64,000 bases of DNA from Helicobacter enhydrae (GCF_001693335.1 NZ_CP016503.1:558001-622000), one strand, 5' to 3'; shown: positions 36,499 through 46,497, numbered from the stretch's first letter. Notes: generated by a model not told the origin, from the sequence alone. Program-made: numbers and translations.

Positions 36499-39054
36499 AT
36501 GGATATACGATCAAAATTTTTGGAGTTTTTTTCCTCCAAAGGGCATCAAGTTTATGCAAGTATGCCCTTAGTGCCTGAAGACAACTCATTGCTTTTCACC
36601 AATGCAGGAATGGTGCAGTTCAAAGATGTTTTTACAGGGGAGATTCCTGCACCACAAACCCCTCGTGCCACTAGCTCACAGCTCTGTATGCGAGCTGGTG
36701 GAAAACACAATGATCTAGAAAATGTCGGCTATACGGCACGCCACCATACGCTTTTTGAAATGCTGGGCAATTTCAGTTTTGGAGATTATTTCAAAGAACA
36801 AGCAATCGCTTATGCGTGGGAATTTGTCACCGAAGTTTTGGGATTTGACAAAAGCGTCCTTTATGTCACGGTGCATCAAAGCGATGATGAGGCTTTTGAG
36901 ATTTGGAGCAAACACATCGATCCTCAAAGAATCAAAAGACTAGGTGACAAAGACAACTTCTGGCAAATGGGGGATACCGGACCTTGCGGACCTTGTAGTG
37001 AGATTTTTGTCGATCAGGGGGCAGAGCATTTTTGCGGAAGTGAAGATTATTTTGGAGGGGATGGAGATAGATTTTTGGAGATTTGGAATCTTGTTTTTAT
37101 GCAATACCAAAGAGACGCACTGGGCAACCTCACTCCATTGCCCAAACCTAGTATCGATACAGGTATGGGGCTAGAGCGTGTAGTCGCACTGCTGGAAGGC
37201 AAAAGGAGTAACTTTGATAGCTCTATTTTTATGCCACTCATCCAAAAAGTTGCCTCTATCTGTGGCAAACCCTATCATTATGATAAGGGTGCGAGCTACA
37301 GAGTGATCGCAGATCACGCAAGATCGGTGGCTTTTTTACTTGCTCAGGGTGTGCATTTTGACAAAGAGGGCAGAGGCTATGTGTTGAGACGCATTCTTAG
37401 GCGTGCCGTGAGACACGGCTATTTGCTAGGTATCAAAGAGCCATTCTTGTTTGAGATCATCCAAGAAGTTTGTTTGCAAATGGGAGGGATTTATCCCTAT
37501 CTACTTGAACGCCAAAACATTATGATACAAGAATGCAAAAACGAAGAGGAACGCTTCTTTGAAACCCTAGAATCAGGAATGCAGCTTTTCAACAAAGAAC
37601 TCTCCCAAACCTCTGTGATTTTTAGCGGAGAAGTCGCATTTAAACTTTATGACACTTATGGCTTCCCTTTGGATCTCACCCTTGATATGTTGAGAGATAG
37701 AAATCTAGAAATTGATATGCAAACTTTTGATCAATGCATGTCCAAACAAAAAGAAATGGCAAGAGCTTCTTGGAAAGGCAGTGGTGGTGAGTTCAAAGGT
37801 GGAGATTTGGGCAATGTCACACAAATCACACAAGAGAATTCCTATCTTGAGCAACCCTGCTACACTCAAAGCAAAATCACGATGGCATTTGATGAAAACT
37901 TCAGGCAAATCACAGAAATCCTAGAGGGGCAAAAGGGGTGGATCGTTTTGGATAACAATCCTTTCTATCCTCAAGGCGGTGGGGCGATCGGGGATAGTGG
38001 GTGGTTTTTTACAAGAGATCAGCTAGCAGCAGATGTTTTGGATTCTCGCAAATATGCTGAGATCACGCTCAATCAGGTTTTGGCTCATTGTGATCTCAAA
38101 GTCGGAGACAGCCTAGAAGCAAGAGTGGATACCATGCGTCAAAAAGAGATTGCCAAACATCACTCTGGGACGCATTTACTCCACTCCGCCTTGCGTGATT
38201 TGCTAGGAGAGCAAGTGGCACAAGCGGGAAGTTTGGTAGAAAATCACCGCTTGAGATTTGATTTTACTTTTTCTAGAGCACTCACTTCTTTTGAGCTTCA
38301 AGATCTGCAAGATCGCGTAAATACTTTGATTGCCACCTGTATCCCTATGCAAACCCAAGAAACATCACTTGATGAGGCAAAAAAACAAGGGGCGATTGCT
38401 TTGTTTAGTGAAAAATATGCAGACAAAGTGCGTGTGGTTCAGTTTGGAGATGTAAGTTGTGAGTTGTGTGGAGGCATCCATATCGCAAATAGTGGAGAGA
38501 TTGGAAGCTTCTACATCCTCAAAGAAAGTGGAGTGAGCAGCGGGGTGAGAAGGATCGAAGCAGTTTGCGGAGAGAGTGCCTATCTCTATGCCAAAAATCT
38601 AATCCTAGAGATGGCAACACTCAAAGAGCAACTCAAAACCCAAGATCTTTCTGCTAGTATCCAAAAACTCACAGAAGAAAACAAAAGGCTCAAAAAAATG
38701 GGGCAAAATCAAGCTTCTTTGGATTTTGAGATTCAAAAAATCGGCGATGCTTCAGTCATTATTGCAGAAACCAAAGAAAATGGTAAAGAAATCATTGATC
38801 AACTCAAAAACCAAAATGACAAAATTGCTATACTTCTATTCCAACAAACTGAAGACAAAGTTTCTTTTGTGGCTGGCGTAAAAAATCTCCCATTAAAAGC
38901 AGGAATATGGGTCAAAGAAATTGCGCAAGTAGTTGGTGGCAATGGCGGTGGAAGAGATGATTTTGCAACAGCTGGTGGCAAAGACACCCACCGACTTCAA
39001 GAAGCATTGCAAAAAGCTCAAATGTATGCTGACCAAATCTTAAAGGGAGAATGA
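36499..39054 (+). CDS. alaS: Alanyl-tRNA synthetase
   Basis: Class II synthetase of 851 aa that charges tRNA-Ala. The N-terminal catalytic core has motif 1 FTNAGMVQFKDVF and motif 3 GMGLERV. The editing domain has HHSGTHLLHSALR and the CELCGGIHI zinc-binding motif, and the C-terminal C-Ala region has AGGKDTHRLQEAL. Length is standard. AAAGGA lies 9 nt before the ATG. The last codon overlaps ccoS. Confidence 0.97.
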   Translation: MDIRSKFLEFFSSKGHQVYASMPLVPEDNSLLFTNAGMVQFKDVFTGEIPAPQTPRATSSQLCMRAGGKHNDLENVGYTARHHTLFEMLGNFSFGDYFKEQAIAYAWEFVTEVLGFDKSVLYVTVHQSDDEAFEIWSKHIDPQRIKRLGDKDNFWQMGDTGPCGPCSEIFVDQGAEHFCGSEDYFGGDGDRFLEIWNLVFMQYQRDALGNLTPLPKPSIDTGMGLERVVALLEGKRSNFDSSIFMPLIQKVASICGKPYHYDKGASYRVIADHARSVAFLLAQGVHFDKEGRGYVLRRILRRAVRHGYLLGIKEPFLFEIIQEVCLQMGGIYPYLLERQNIMIQECKNEEERFFETLESGMQLFNKELSQTSVIFSGEVAFKLYDTYGFPLDLTLDMLRDRNLEIDMQTFDQCMSKQKEMARASWKGSGGEFKGGDLGNVTQITQENSYLEQPCYTQSKITMAFDENFRQITEILEGQKGWIVLDNNPFYPQGGGAIGDSGWFFTRDQLAADVLDSRKYAEITLNQVLAHCDLKVGDSLEARVDTMRQKEIAKHHSGTHLLHSALRDLLGEQVAQAGSLVENHRLRFDFTFSRALTSFELQDLQDRVNTLIATCIPMQTQETSLDEAKKQGAIALFSEKYADKVRVVQFGDVSCELCGGIHIANSGEIGSFYILKESGVSSGVRRIEAVCGESAYLYAKNLILEMATLKEQLKTQDLSASIQKLTEENKRLKKMGQNQASLDFEIQKIGDASVIIAETKENGKEIIDQLKNQNDKIAILLFQQTEDKVSFVAGVKNLPLKAGIWVKEIAQVVGGNGGGRDDFATAGGKDTHRLQEALQKAQMYADQILKGE

Positions 39055-39254
39055 TGAGCGTAGGAATCCTAGGAGTGATGTTGTATGTATCTCTTTTTTT
39101 GGGTTTTATTGGGCTAGTTGCATTTCTTTGGGGAATCAAAAATCATCAATTCAGCGATGAAAAAAAAATGTTGCAAGGCGTTTTGTATGACGGAGAAGAA
39201 GAACTCAACCTTGCAAAACAAAAAGAAGAAAATTCAAGGAGAAAAAATGTTTGA
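39051..39254 (+). CDS. ccoS: cbb3-type cytochrome oxidase assembly protein CcoS
   Basis: A 67-aa membrane protein. One membrane helix (about residues 8-29) with the LGFIGLVAFLWGIKNHQF segment typical of CcoS, followed by the FSDEKKMLQGVLYD acidic region. CcoS helps assemble the cbb3 oxidase, the terminal oxidase of microaerophiles. The ATG-ATG start overlaps the alaS stop. No other cco gene is in the window. Confidence 0.8.
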   Translation: MMSVGILGVMLYVSLFLGFIGLVAFLWGIKNHQFSDEKKMLQGVLYDGEEELNLAKQKEENSRRKNV

Positions 39255-40194
39255 TTTAGCAATTATTGGATCTGGGACAACAGGTATTGCGGTGGCTGTT
39301 GAGGCAAAGGCATTGGGAATTGGCAATATTATTTTGCTAGAAAAGGGTGACAACCATTCAATGACTATTCGCAAATTCTACAAAGACGGGAAAAGGGTGG
39401 ATAAAGATTACAAAGGGCAAGAGGTGGATCTGCAAGGCTCTATCAAGTTTGTTGATGGCAACAAAGAAAGCACATTGGAGCTTTTTGATTCACTCATTGC
39501 TTCAAATGGGCTAGATCTCAAAACAAATTGTGATGTCGAAAAAATCCAAGAAGTTGCAGAGGGGTTTGAAATCCATACAAGCGGTGGAGAAGTGTTCAAA
39601 AGCAAGTTTGCAGTGATTAGTATCGGAAAAATGGGGCAGCCCAACAAACCAAGCTATGCGATCCCATTGACTATACGCTCGATTGTCAATTTCAATGCCA
39701 ACAGCGTCAAAGCAGGAGAAAAACTACTCATCATCGGTGGCGGAAACTCAGCTGTAGAATACGCTTATGATTTGTGCAATACCAACCCCACAACGCTCAA
39801 CTATCGTCGCACAGAATTTGCCAGAATCAATGACACCAACGCAGAAGAACTCAACAAGGTGATTAAAAATGGCAAATTGCAAACAAAATTGGGAGTAGAT
39901 ATTGTTACTCTAAGTGATGAGGGTGGAAAAGTAGGAGTGCAGTTTGCAGATGGGAGTCAAGAGGTTTTTGATCGCCTCATCTATGCAATCGGCGGAGCAA
40001 CTCCTCTAGATTTTTTGCAAAAATGCAAACTCAAACTTGATGAGAGTAATACGCCAATCAGCAACGCTCAATGCGAAACTAGTATCCCCAATCTTTTCAT
40101 CGCAGGAGATATTGCTTTGCAAAGTGGAGGATCAATCGCAATCGGCTTGAATCAAGCCTATATCATTGCACAAGAAATTGCAAAAAGAATCTAG
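39247..40194 (+). CDS. FAD/NAD(P)-binding oxidoreductase
   Basis: A 315-aa flavoprotein. FAD-binding GSGTTG lies near residue 7 and NAD(P)-binding GGGNSAVE near 160, with the late ATG-containing IAGDIAL motif near 290 that caps FAD in the thioredoxin-reductase-like family. No CxxC redox pair is present, so it is not a thioredoxin reductase; a ferredoxin/flavodoxin-NADP or disulfide-type reductase is possible. I start at ATG 39247 (GGAG 7 nt upstream), just before the ccoS stop; a longer reading from 39118 lies inside ccoS in another frame. Confidence 0.85.
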   Translation: MFDLAIIGSGTTGIAVAVEAKALGIGNIILLEKGDNHSMTIRKFYKDGKRVDKDYKGQEVDLQGSIKFVDGNKESTLELFDSLIASNGLDLKTNCDVEKIQEVAEGFEIHTSGGEVFKSKFAVISIGKMGQPNKPSYAIPLTIRSIVNFNANSVKAGEKLLIIGGGNSAVEYAYDLCNTNPTTLNYRRTEFARINDTNAEELNKVIKNGKLQTKLGVDIVTLSDEGGKVGVQFADGSQEVFDRLIYAIGGATPLDFLQKCKLKLDESNTPISNAQCETSIPNLFIAGDIALQSGGSIAIGLNQAYIIAQEIAKRI

Positions 40195-40223
40195 TTTTAA
40201 GTTTTTTTTAGGGTTGTCTCAAA

Positions 40224-40229
40224 TATAAT
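40224..40229 (+). promoter_or_regulatory. -10 box for rpmB
   Basis: TATAAT, 35 bp before the rpmB ATG, in the gap after the oxidoreductase gene. A T-rich stretch upstream (40195-40210) fits the weak -35 of this group. Confidence 0.6.
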
Positions 40230-40263
40230 CCTAGGTTTATTTTATTCAATTAAAGGGTTTCAA

Positions 40264-40452
40264 ATGGCAAGGAAATGTTTTTTTACAGGCAAGGGTCCAA
40301 TGGTGGGCAACAATGTAAGTCACGCAAACAACAAAAACAAAAAACGCTCTCTCCCTAATCTAAGAAGCGTGCGTGTAAGACTTGAAGATGGCACTACGAT
40401 GAAAATCAAAGTCGCTGCCTCTACTTTAAGAACAATGAAAAAGAGATCTTAA
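40264..40452 (+). CDS. rpmB: Large ribosomal subunit protein bL28
   Basis: A 62-aa basic ribosomal protein. It has the bL28 pattern [27 protein letters not shown] and the C-terminal VRVRLEDGT...LRTMKK part. Only one Cys is near the N-terminus, so it is a zinc-free form. Its own promoter lies 35 bp upstream. The next gene is kchA, as in H. pylori. Confidence 0.97.
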   Translation: MARKCFFTGKGPMVGNNVSHANNKNKKRSLPNLRSVRVRLEDGTTMKIKVAASTLRTMKKRS

Positions 40453-40475
40453 TCAAGTGATAGAGGCGTAAGCCT

Positions 40476-41612
40476 TTGCTAAAAAAAATCAAGAAAATTC
40501 TTCATTGGAGGGATCAAAAACAACAAGTTGAAGTTGATTTGAGCAGTGCGCTTTATGAGCAACTCAAATACTTCCGCCTTCCTTTAGTTCTCATTCAAAT
40601 CTTTCTTCTAATCGGGACTTTGGGGTATTTGTGGCTAGAAGATTATAATTTGATGGATGCTTTTTTCCAAGCTGCATATACTTTTACAAATACCGGCTTT
40701 GGCTCACTCAAAGAAGAAGAATTCACTCCGTTATCTATTATTTTTACAACAATTATTATGTTTTCTGGAGCGGGTGTGATTGCTTTTAGCGTTGCAACGG
40801 TTGTCAGTATCATCAATGATGGGAGATTGATTAGGTTAATACGGGAGAAAAAAATGGTGCAGAAAATCGTCAGATTGAGAAATCACTATGTCGTGTGTTA
40901 TCACAACGAATACACAATCGAGTTGGCAAGACAATTTCGAGAAGCACAGATTCCTTTTGTGGTGGTCGATAATCAGCCAAACTTTGAAGAGGAAGCAAAA
41001 AAGCATAAATATCCTTATTACATCGTCGGCGATCCTCATACGGATACAGCGATCCTCAAAACACATCTTGCAAGTGCCAAAGGGATTGTGAGCTTTTCAA
41101 AAATCCCAGCAGACAATATCGCCCTTATCGTATCAGTGCGTTTGTTTGAAAAAGAGCTTGGACGCAAGGCATACTATGTGATTGCGAGTGCTGATTCTCA
41201 AGAAGACATCGATCGCCTCAAAAAATTGGGAGCAAACTCTGTCGTATCGGCAACCAAACTGATGGCTCAACGCGTAAGTGCAATGGCGATCAGACCAGAT
41301 ATGGAAAATCTACTAGAGCAATTTGCTTACAAAAAAGACACACAACTCGATCTAGAAGAAGTGGTGGTGCCCAAATATAGTTGGCTTGTCCTCAAAAAAC
41401 TCAAAGATGCACATTTCAGGGCAGTCACACAAGTTTCTATTGTCGGGATTACACAAAAAGATGGCAAATACATCACAATGCCTACAGGCGAAACAATCGT
41501 CCCAAGTGAATCCAAACTCCTAATGATTGGCACAAGTGAGGGAATACGCGAAACAAAACGCCTGATTTTGCGTCGTGAAAAACCCGATGAAATCAAAAAA
41601 CAGGATAAATAA
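40476..41612 (+). CDS. kchA: Potassium channel with RCK/TrkA domains (KchA-like), TTG start
   Basis: A 378-aa membrane protein. It has two membrane segments flanking the pore loop with a selectivity-filter-like FTNTGFGS, then RCK/TrkA-N (from about residue 115) and TrkA-C regions in the cytoplasm. The related H. pylori channel is needed for colonisation and is preceded by rpmB, as here. TTG at 40476 has GAGG 10 nt upstream; no ATG is available before the first helix. The filter differs from the usual TxGYGD in having Asn and Phe. The 3' end overlaps argJ (TAATG). Confidence 0.85.
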   Translation: MLKKIKKILHWRDQKQQVEVDLSSALYEQLKYFRLPLVLIQIFLLIGTLGYLWLEDYNLMDAFFQAAYTFTNTGFGSLKEEEFTPLSIIFTTIIMFSGAGVIAFSVATVVSIINDGRLIRLIREKKMVQKIVRLRNHYVVCYHNEYTIELARQFREAQIPFVVVDNQPNFEEEAKKHKYPYYIVGDPHTDTAILKTHLASAKGIVSFSKIPADNIALIVSVRLFEKELGRKAYYVIASADSQEDIDRLKKLGANSVVSATKLMAQRVSAMAIRPDMENLLEQFAYKKDTQLDLEEVVVPKYSWLVLKKLKDAHFRAVTQVSIVGITQKDGKYITMPTGETIVPSESKLLMIGTSEGIRETKRLILRREKPDEIKKQDK

Positions 41613-42823
41613 TGGATACGCTAACTTATGATATTTTTCCCATTGAGGGAGGTGTTTGTGCTCCTTGTGGATTTTATGCTGATGGCGTGAGTGCGGGGTT
41701 CAAACCTGATGAAAAACTAGATGTTGCCTTCATCTATATGGACACCCCTTGTGAGCCTTACGCAGTTTTCACCACCAACCGCTTTCAAGCCGCACCTATC
41801 AGGCATTATCTGCAAGAAGTATCAGGCAAAGAAAGCAATTTCGTGCTAATCAATACAAAAAATGCCAATGCAATGACAGGAAAGGCAGGTATAGAGGACA
41901 TCCACCTAGTCCTTGAAGCACTCAAACAACAATTCCCTCAAATACAAAACCCCATCTCATCAAGCACCGGAGTGATTGGAGTGAGACTTGACACTCAAAA
42001 GCTCATCAATAGTTTTGAGAAATTTACACTCTCAAACCATTCTACACAATCAGCTACCAGAGCGTCAGAGGCGATTCGCACCACAGATTCGTTTGCCAAA
42101 CAAATTGCCCTAAGAGTTGAACTAGAAAATGGAGAATCATTTCATATTGGTGCGATGGCAAAGGGTGCAGGAATGATTGAGCCCTCAATGGCAACGATGC
42201 TTTGCTTCATCACCACCGATGCACAAATCCCCCAAACAGATCTCAAAGAACTTACAGACAAAAACCTCCATACGACTTTCAATGCTATCAGCGTGGATGG
42301 CGACACAAGCACCAATGATTCTTTGTTTGTATTTGCCAATGGCAAAAGTGGGGCATACCACAAACAAGCCTTTGACAATGCCTTGGCAATCATTATGAAA
42401 AAACTTGCAACAGATATTGTCAAAGACGGAGAGGGAGCACAAAAACTTGTAGCTTTTAGAATCAAAGGTGCCAAAAACCAACAAGACGCCATTTGTGCAA
42501 GTAAAGCTCTAGCCAACTCCCTCCTTGTCAAAACTGCACTTTTTGGAAGCGATCCTAATTGGGGGAGAATCGCTTCGACAATCGGTGCATCAGGGGTTCA
42601 AGCGTATGAGGAGAGGCTGAAAATTTTGATTGAAGATATTTGCGTGTTTGATTGTGGAACAATATTATTTGATCCCGCAACCGAAGAAAAGGCTTCAAAA
42701 ATAATGCAAAAAGATTCTTTTCACATCACTTGTGATTTGGGAGTGGGAGATGCGAGCTTCACAGCTTATGCTTGTGATTTAGGGCATCAATATGTCAAAA
42801 TCAATTCAGATTATAGGAGTTAA
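41612..42823 (+). CDS. argJ: Arginine biosynthesis bifunctional protein ArgJ
   Basis: A 403-aa ornithine/glutamate acetyltransferase that transfers acetyl from N-acetylornithine to glutamate and can also use acetyl-CoA. It is a self-cleaving Ntn-type protein: the cleavage site and nucleophilic threonine lie in [13 protein letters not shown] (T near 196). It also has the KGAGMIEP and [28 protein letters not shown] regions. Length is full. It overlaps the channel gene stop and shares a transcript with it. H. pylori is an arginine auxotroph without argJ, so this gene marks a different lineage. Confidence 0.95.
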   Translation: MDTLTYDIFPIEGGVCAPCGFYADGVSAGFKPDEKLDVAFIYMDTPCEPYAVFTTNRFQAAPIRHYLQEVSGKESNFVLINTKNANAMTGKAGIEDIHLVLEALKQQFPQIQNPISSSTGVIGVRLDTQKLINSFEKFTLSNHSTQSATRASEAIRTTDSFAKQIALRVELENGESFHIGAMAKGAGMIEPSMATMLCFITTDAQIPQTDLKELTDKNLHTTFNAISVDGDTSTNDSLFVFANGKSGAYHKQAFDNALAIIMKKLATDIVKDGEGAQKLVAFRIKGAKNQQDAICASKALANSLLVKTALFGSDPNWGRIASTIGASGVQAYEERLKILIEDICVFDCGTILFDPATEEKASKIMQKDSFHITCDLGVGDASFTAYACDLGHQYVKINSDYRS

Positions 42824-42824
42824 A

Positions 42825-44012
42825 ATGAAAAAACTTATCTTAGCTTCTTGTATGGTCTTGGGAAGTCTCAATGCTTTGGGTTTTGGAAATATGGGAAATA
42901 CTTCTGCAGGACTTGGTAATACCGGTGTGGCTTTGACTAAATCAGCTTGGGGGGTTTATTATAACCCTGCACTTTTGGCAGCGGACAATCGTGGTAAATT
43001 TGGCTATAGCTTTGGAGTCAATGTGGATCAGCAAGGGATCGGAGCACTTGCTTCAAGTGTTCTCCAAAATCAAGCAGACTTGAGCCCTGAAAGTTTATGG
43101 AACAGCTTCAATCAGCACAAAAAGCACTCAATCTCCCTTAGCTCTCAAAATGGCTTAGTGATACAAATCACGGGTGGAGGCTATGAGGTGCCAAAGCTTG
43201 ATGAAAATGGCAAAGAAACAGGGGAAATGATTGAGAAACGCAATCCTTATGGGGCTTTTACTTTGGCAATGTTTGCCTCCACTTTTTTGTATGGAGACAT
43301 ACAAGCTACTTACAACAACAATAATGCAAACCCAACACTTAGCGTAGCGACAAACCCTGCGGGTGTAGCCCTTGTAGAGATTCCTGTGGCTTGGGGATGG
43401 AGGTTTGAAACAAGTGCAGGTGATATTAGCATAGGAACAACTATCAAATACATGGGGCTCAATGGAGTGAATGCAAATATTTCTGGAACAATCTCGCAAG
43501 ATCAGCAAAATTTAAGCAAAACAATCAATCTACCCACGCTAGATCAAACATCTCATTGGTTTGGGATTGATTTGGGCTTGTTGTATTCTATCTATGGTCT
43601 CAATGTGGGCGTTGTGGCAAAAAATATCAATGCCCCTCAGTTTGATTTGTGGAATCAAAAAGTGAGGGTTATGCCTCAATTTAGACTAGGGCTTTCTTAT
43701 GAGTTTGCAGATTATTTTGCACTTACCTTTGATACGGATTTGGCACCCAATCATATACTTTTTGACAACTCCCCCAAAACACAAATGATTGGAACAGGGT
43801 TTTTGATGGATTTTAGTTATATCGATTTGCGTTTTGGCGTGATGGGCGATATGGCAAACTCTTTTGCACAAGGTGCGATTCTTACTGGGGGGATCAATCT
43901 ACTAGGATTTTTGGATATAGCCGCCCAAGTCTCAACAGAAATGTTTGATATCAAAGGTTACAAAGTGCCAAATTTTGTAACACTTAAGGTGGGCGGGAGC
44001 TTCACCTTTTGA
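42825..44012 (+). CDS. TraF-like outer-membrane protein (PF13729 type)
   Basis: A 395-aa secreted beta-rich protein. The signal peptide MKKLILASCMVLGSLNALG precedes a mature start FGNMGNTSAGLGNTGVALTK. Many alternating strands and a final VGGSFTF ending in F suggest an outer-membrane barrel. It resembles the family called conjugal transfer protein TraF (a misleading name; no plasmid transfer genes are near). I place the start at 42825 (TAGGAG 8 nt upstream); a reading from 42792 overlaps argJ. Possible function is in transport or as a porin; unproven. Confidence 0.75.
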   Translation: MKKLILASCMVLGSLNALGFGNMGNTSAGLGNTGVALTKSAWGVYYNPALLAADNRGKFGYSFGVNVDQQGIGALASSVLQNQADLSPESLWNSFNQHKKHSISLSSQNGLVIQITGGGYEVPKLDENGKETGEMIEKRNPYGAFTLAMFASTFLYGDIQATYNNNNANPTLSVATNPAGVALVEIPVAWGWRFETSAGDISIGTTIKYMGLNGVNANISGTISQDQQNLSKTINLPTLDQTSHWFGIDLGLLYSIYGLNVGVVAKNINAPQFDLWNQKVRVMPQFRLGLSYEFADYFALTFDTDLAPNHILFDNSPKTQMIGTGFLMDFSYIDLRFGVMGDMANSFAQGAILTGGINLLGFLDIAAQVSTEMFDIKGYKVPNFVTLKVGGSFTF

Positions 44013-44066
44013 TTTATTAAAGTTTTTAGGGCATCATCATTACCAACTTACATAAAGGAGGTTTTG

Positions 44067-44288
44067 ATGTTACACGAGTATAGAGAGGAAATCAAGCAGC
44101 TCAAACAGAGCAATGCACACTTTGCCAAGATTTTTGATGAGCACAATGAGCTAGATCAAAAACTAGAAAACATAGAAAAAGGGATTCTTTTTGCTACAGA
44201 TACAGAAGTCAATCTGCTCAAAAAAGAGAAGCTAAAGCTCAAAGATGAAATTTATATGATGCTACAACGCTCAAAAGCCGATAGTTAA
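44067..44288 (+). CDS. YdcH/DUF465-family small coiled-coil protein
   Basis: A 73-aa highly charged helical protein of the YdcH/DUF465 type, with LHEYREEIKQLKQ, FDEHNELDQKL and LKKEKLKLKDEIY segments. It is present in many proteobacteria with unknown function. A very strong RBS (AAAGGAGG) lies 7 nt upstream of the ATG at 44067. The 3' end overlaps a hairpin at 44275-44295. Confidence 0.85.
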   Translation: MLHEYREEIKQLKQSNAHFAKIFDEHNELDQKLENIEKGILFATDTEVNLLKKEKLKLKDEIYMMLQRSKADS

Positions 44289-44295
44289 TCGGCTT
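44275..44295. terminator. Candidate bidirectional hairpin at the ydcH-like/BI-1 junction
   Basis: AAGCCGAT (44275-44282) and ATCGGCTT (44288-44295) form an 8-bp stem with a 5-nt loop across the stop codon. It separates two convergent genes. There is no T-run on the plus side, so termination is inferred. Confidence 0.5.
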
Positions 44296-44311
44296 CCCCC
44301 TACCCCCACAA

Positions 44312-44992
44312 TTATTCTTGGCGATTGCCAAAGATTCCAATCAACTGCAAAAGCGAAACAAAGAGATTTAAAAAATCCAAATACAAAGCAATAGCTGCAT
44401 CTATCGGACTATCATACGCACCACGAATGATATTCTGCGTATCATAAGCGATAAAACCACTAAAAATCAATGCCCCTGCTCCAGCAATCACTGCCTGTAA
44501 TGGCGAAGAACCCAAGAATATATTGATAATTGATCCAATAAAAATCACAATAAATGCGATAAAAAGCCATTTGCCCCAGCTTGAAAGATCAGCTTTGGTT
44601 TTGATGGCATAAGCACTCATAATCCCAAAAATGATTGTTGTCATTCCAAAAGCCTGTGCTACTGCCAAAACGCCACTTTTGGCAATGACAAAACCTAGCA
44701 ATGGCACAAGAGTGATTCCGCTCAATGTCGTAAAAAGAAACAACATCGCTAGATTGAGACCGGGCTTACTCTTTGAAAACATCAAACCAAACAACGCACC
44801 AATCTCTGCGATGAAAAACACCCAGCGATAAGTCACTACCGCCTCAAAAAATGCAAAGCCTAGCAATGCACCAATCGTGCCAAGCAACAAGCTACCTGCA
44901 AAAAACTTATAAGTCGTTTTGACAAACTCGACCAAAGCCCCTTCTCTTGCATAAGCAAACGATTGAGAATAATCTCGATCATACAAACTCAT
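44312..44992 (-). CDS. Bax inhibitor-1/YccA-family membrane protein
   Basis: A 226-aa inner-membrane protein with seven membrane helices. The start MSLYDRDYSQSF and LSGITLVPLL and LYLDFLNLFVSLLQLIGIF regions match the BI-1 family. YccA in E. coli inhibits FtsH; here the role is inferred. The start at 44992 has AAAGGAG before it; a longer reading from 45031 adds residues without an RBS. Confidence 0.9.
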   Translation of the reverse strand: MSLYDRDYSQSFAYAREGALVEFVKTTYKFFAGSLLLGTIGALLGFAFFEAVVTYRWVFFIAEIGALFGLMFSKSKPGLNLAMLFLFTTLSGITLVPLLGFVIAKSGVLAVAQAFGMTTIIFGIMSAYAIKTKADLSSWGKWLFIAFIVIFIGSIINIFLGSSPLQAVIAGAGALIFSGFIAYDTQNIIRGAYDSPIDAAIALYLDFLNLFVSLLQLIGIFGNRQE

Positions 44993-45090
44993 TTTTACTC
45001 CTTTTTTAATAGAAAATAAAATGACTATCATACAACACTTTGCAGGTTTCTTTGTAAATATAAAACTAGCATTTCAAACCCCATTCCTGC

Positions 45091-45096
45091 TAAAAT
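45091..45096 (+). promoter_or_regulatory. Candidate -10 box for the HemW-like gene
   Basis: TAAAAT, 28 bp before the ATG, within the 126-bp gap to the BI-1 gene. A -10-like TATGAT for the BI-1 gene lies on the opposite strand. Confidence 0.45.
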
Positions 45097-45118
45097 TGCT
45101 TCAAAAAATGGAGCAAAA

Positions 45119-46162
45119 ATGACCCTGTATCTTCATATCCCATTTTGCACCAGCAAATGCGGGTATTGTGCTTTCAACTCAAGTGCGCAATATGATTCTC
45201 TAGTGCAACAACAATACACTCTCGCACTCATCGCCGACATCACCGCACAGCTTCAAAATCATTCTTACCAGCTCTCTAGCATTTATATTGGTGGAGGCAC
45301 TCCAAACACACTTGCCTCCCGCCATTATGCAAAAATTTTTGAATGCATCAACCTGTATGCCTCGCTAGAAGCAGATTGTGAAATCACGATAGAAGCCAAC
45401 CCCAACCTCATCTCCCTAGAATGGATGTCAGATCTCAAAAGCTTTGGTATCAATCGCGTAAGTCTTGGGGTGCAAAGCTTCAATGATGCCAAATTGCAAT
45501 TTTTGCAACGCGACCATCAGTCTTATGATATTCAATCTAGCATCACAGCTATCCGCAAAGCCCAAATCCAAAACATCAGTTTGGATTTAATCTATGGCAC
45601 ACCCTTTGATGATGAACAATTTTTGTTGCAAGAACTCACACAACTGCAATCTTTTGATTTGTATCATCTCTCAGCATACACTCTTAGCATTGACAAAGGT
45701 TCAGCATTTTACAAAAACCCCCCATCACTCCCAAACAACGATCACTCCCTCTATCTCAGACACATTCTCCACGATTTTAACTTCACGCAATATGAAGTTT
45801 CAAACTTCTTTTGCAAAGCAAAATCCAAACACAATCTTGCGTATTGGCAAGGTTTGGATTATTTGGGCTGTGGTGCTGGAGGAGTGGGCTGTATCGATGG
45901 CACAAGAATGCAAGGCTCAAACAATATCCACACTTATATCAAAAACCCAACGCACAAACAAAAAGAGTTTCTCACCCCTCAAGATCAGCGGCTAGAGAGG
46001 CTATTTTTGGGGCTTAGGTGTGAAGTGGGAGTGGATCTTGCAGATCTAGATTCACAAAAAATCAGCTATCTTTTGGAAGAAAACAAATGCCACATCAACC
46101 ACAATAGGCTAGTTGCCAATGATTACTTTCTCGCAGATGAGATCGCACTTTTTCTAAGCTAA
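45119..46162 (+). CDS. hemW: HemW-like radical SAM protein
   Basis: A 347-aa radical SAM protein of the HemN/HemW group. The SAM cluster is CTSKCGYC (CxxxCxxC) near residues 9-16, and the GGGTPNTL motif that binds SAM follows. The C-terminal HemN domain is present. HemW inserts or delivers heme; older annotation calls it oxygen-independent coproporphyrinogen oxidase, but the short N-terminus favours HemW. GGAG lies 6 nt upstream of the ATG. The last 4 bp overlap the HIT gene on the other strand. Confidence 0.85.
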   Translation: MTLYLHIPFCTSKCGYCAFNSSAQYDSLVQQQYTLALIADITAQLQNHSYQLSSIYIGGGTPNTLASRHYAKIFECINLYASLEADCEITIEANPNLISLEWMSDLKSFGINRVSLGVQSFNDAKLQFLQRDHQSYDIQSSITAIRKAQIQNISLDLIYGTPFDDEQFLLQELTQLQSFDLYHLSAYTLSIDKGSAFYKNPPSLPNNDHSLYLRHILHDFNFTQYEVSNFFCKAKSKHNLAYWQGLDYLGCGAGGVGCIDGTRMQGSNNIHTYIKNPTHKQKEFLTPQDQRLERLFLGLRCEVGVDLADLDSQKISYLLEENKCHINHNRLVANDYFLADEIALFLS

Positions 46163-46497
46163 TACATCTTGCCCCATTTGAGCTTGGCTCCCGCAAGCAG
46201 ATGAAAATGCAAATGTGGCACTTCCTGACCGCCATTTGTCCCGACATTGGTAATCAAGCGATAGCCCTCTTGCTCAATCCCCAAATGCTTCACAACTTCT
46301 TGGATAAAAAGTGTCATCCCTTGCATATCAATACAATGTGCTTGTTGAAAGTCTTTGATCGATTGCTTTGGAATGATTAGGATATGTATCGGGGCTTGTG
46401 GATTGATGTCTTCAAAAGCCAAAAAATTCTCATTTTCCAAAACCTTTTTGCTTGGAATCTCGCCATCAATAATTTTTTCAAAAATATTTTTTTGCAT
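46159..46497 (-). CDS. HIT-family nucleotide-binding protein
   Basis: A 112-aa HIT protein. The active-site motif HLHFHLLAG (HxHxHxx) near residue 95 is intact. These are purine nucleoside phosphoramidase-like proteins of the HinT class, with substrates unknown in bacteria. It overlaps the hemW end by 4 bp and starts 82 bp from pheS, in divergent orientation. Confidence 0.92.
   Translation of the reverse strand: MQKNIFEKIIDGEIPSKKVLENENFLAFEDINPQAPIHILIIPKQSIKDFQQAHCIDMQGMTLFIQEVVKHLGIEQEGYRLITNVGTNGGQEVPHLHFHLLAGAKLKWGKMY

Noticed and set aside
42825-44012. Evidence for conjugation from the TraF-like name
   Set aside because: No other transfer gene nearby; the family name is historical, and the protein looks like an outer-membrane barrel.
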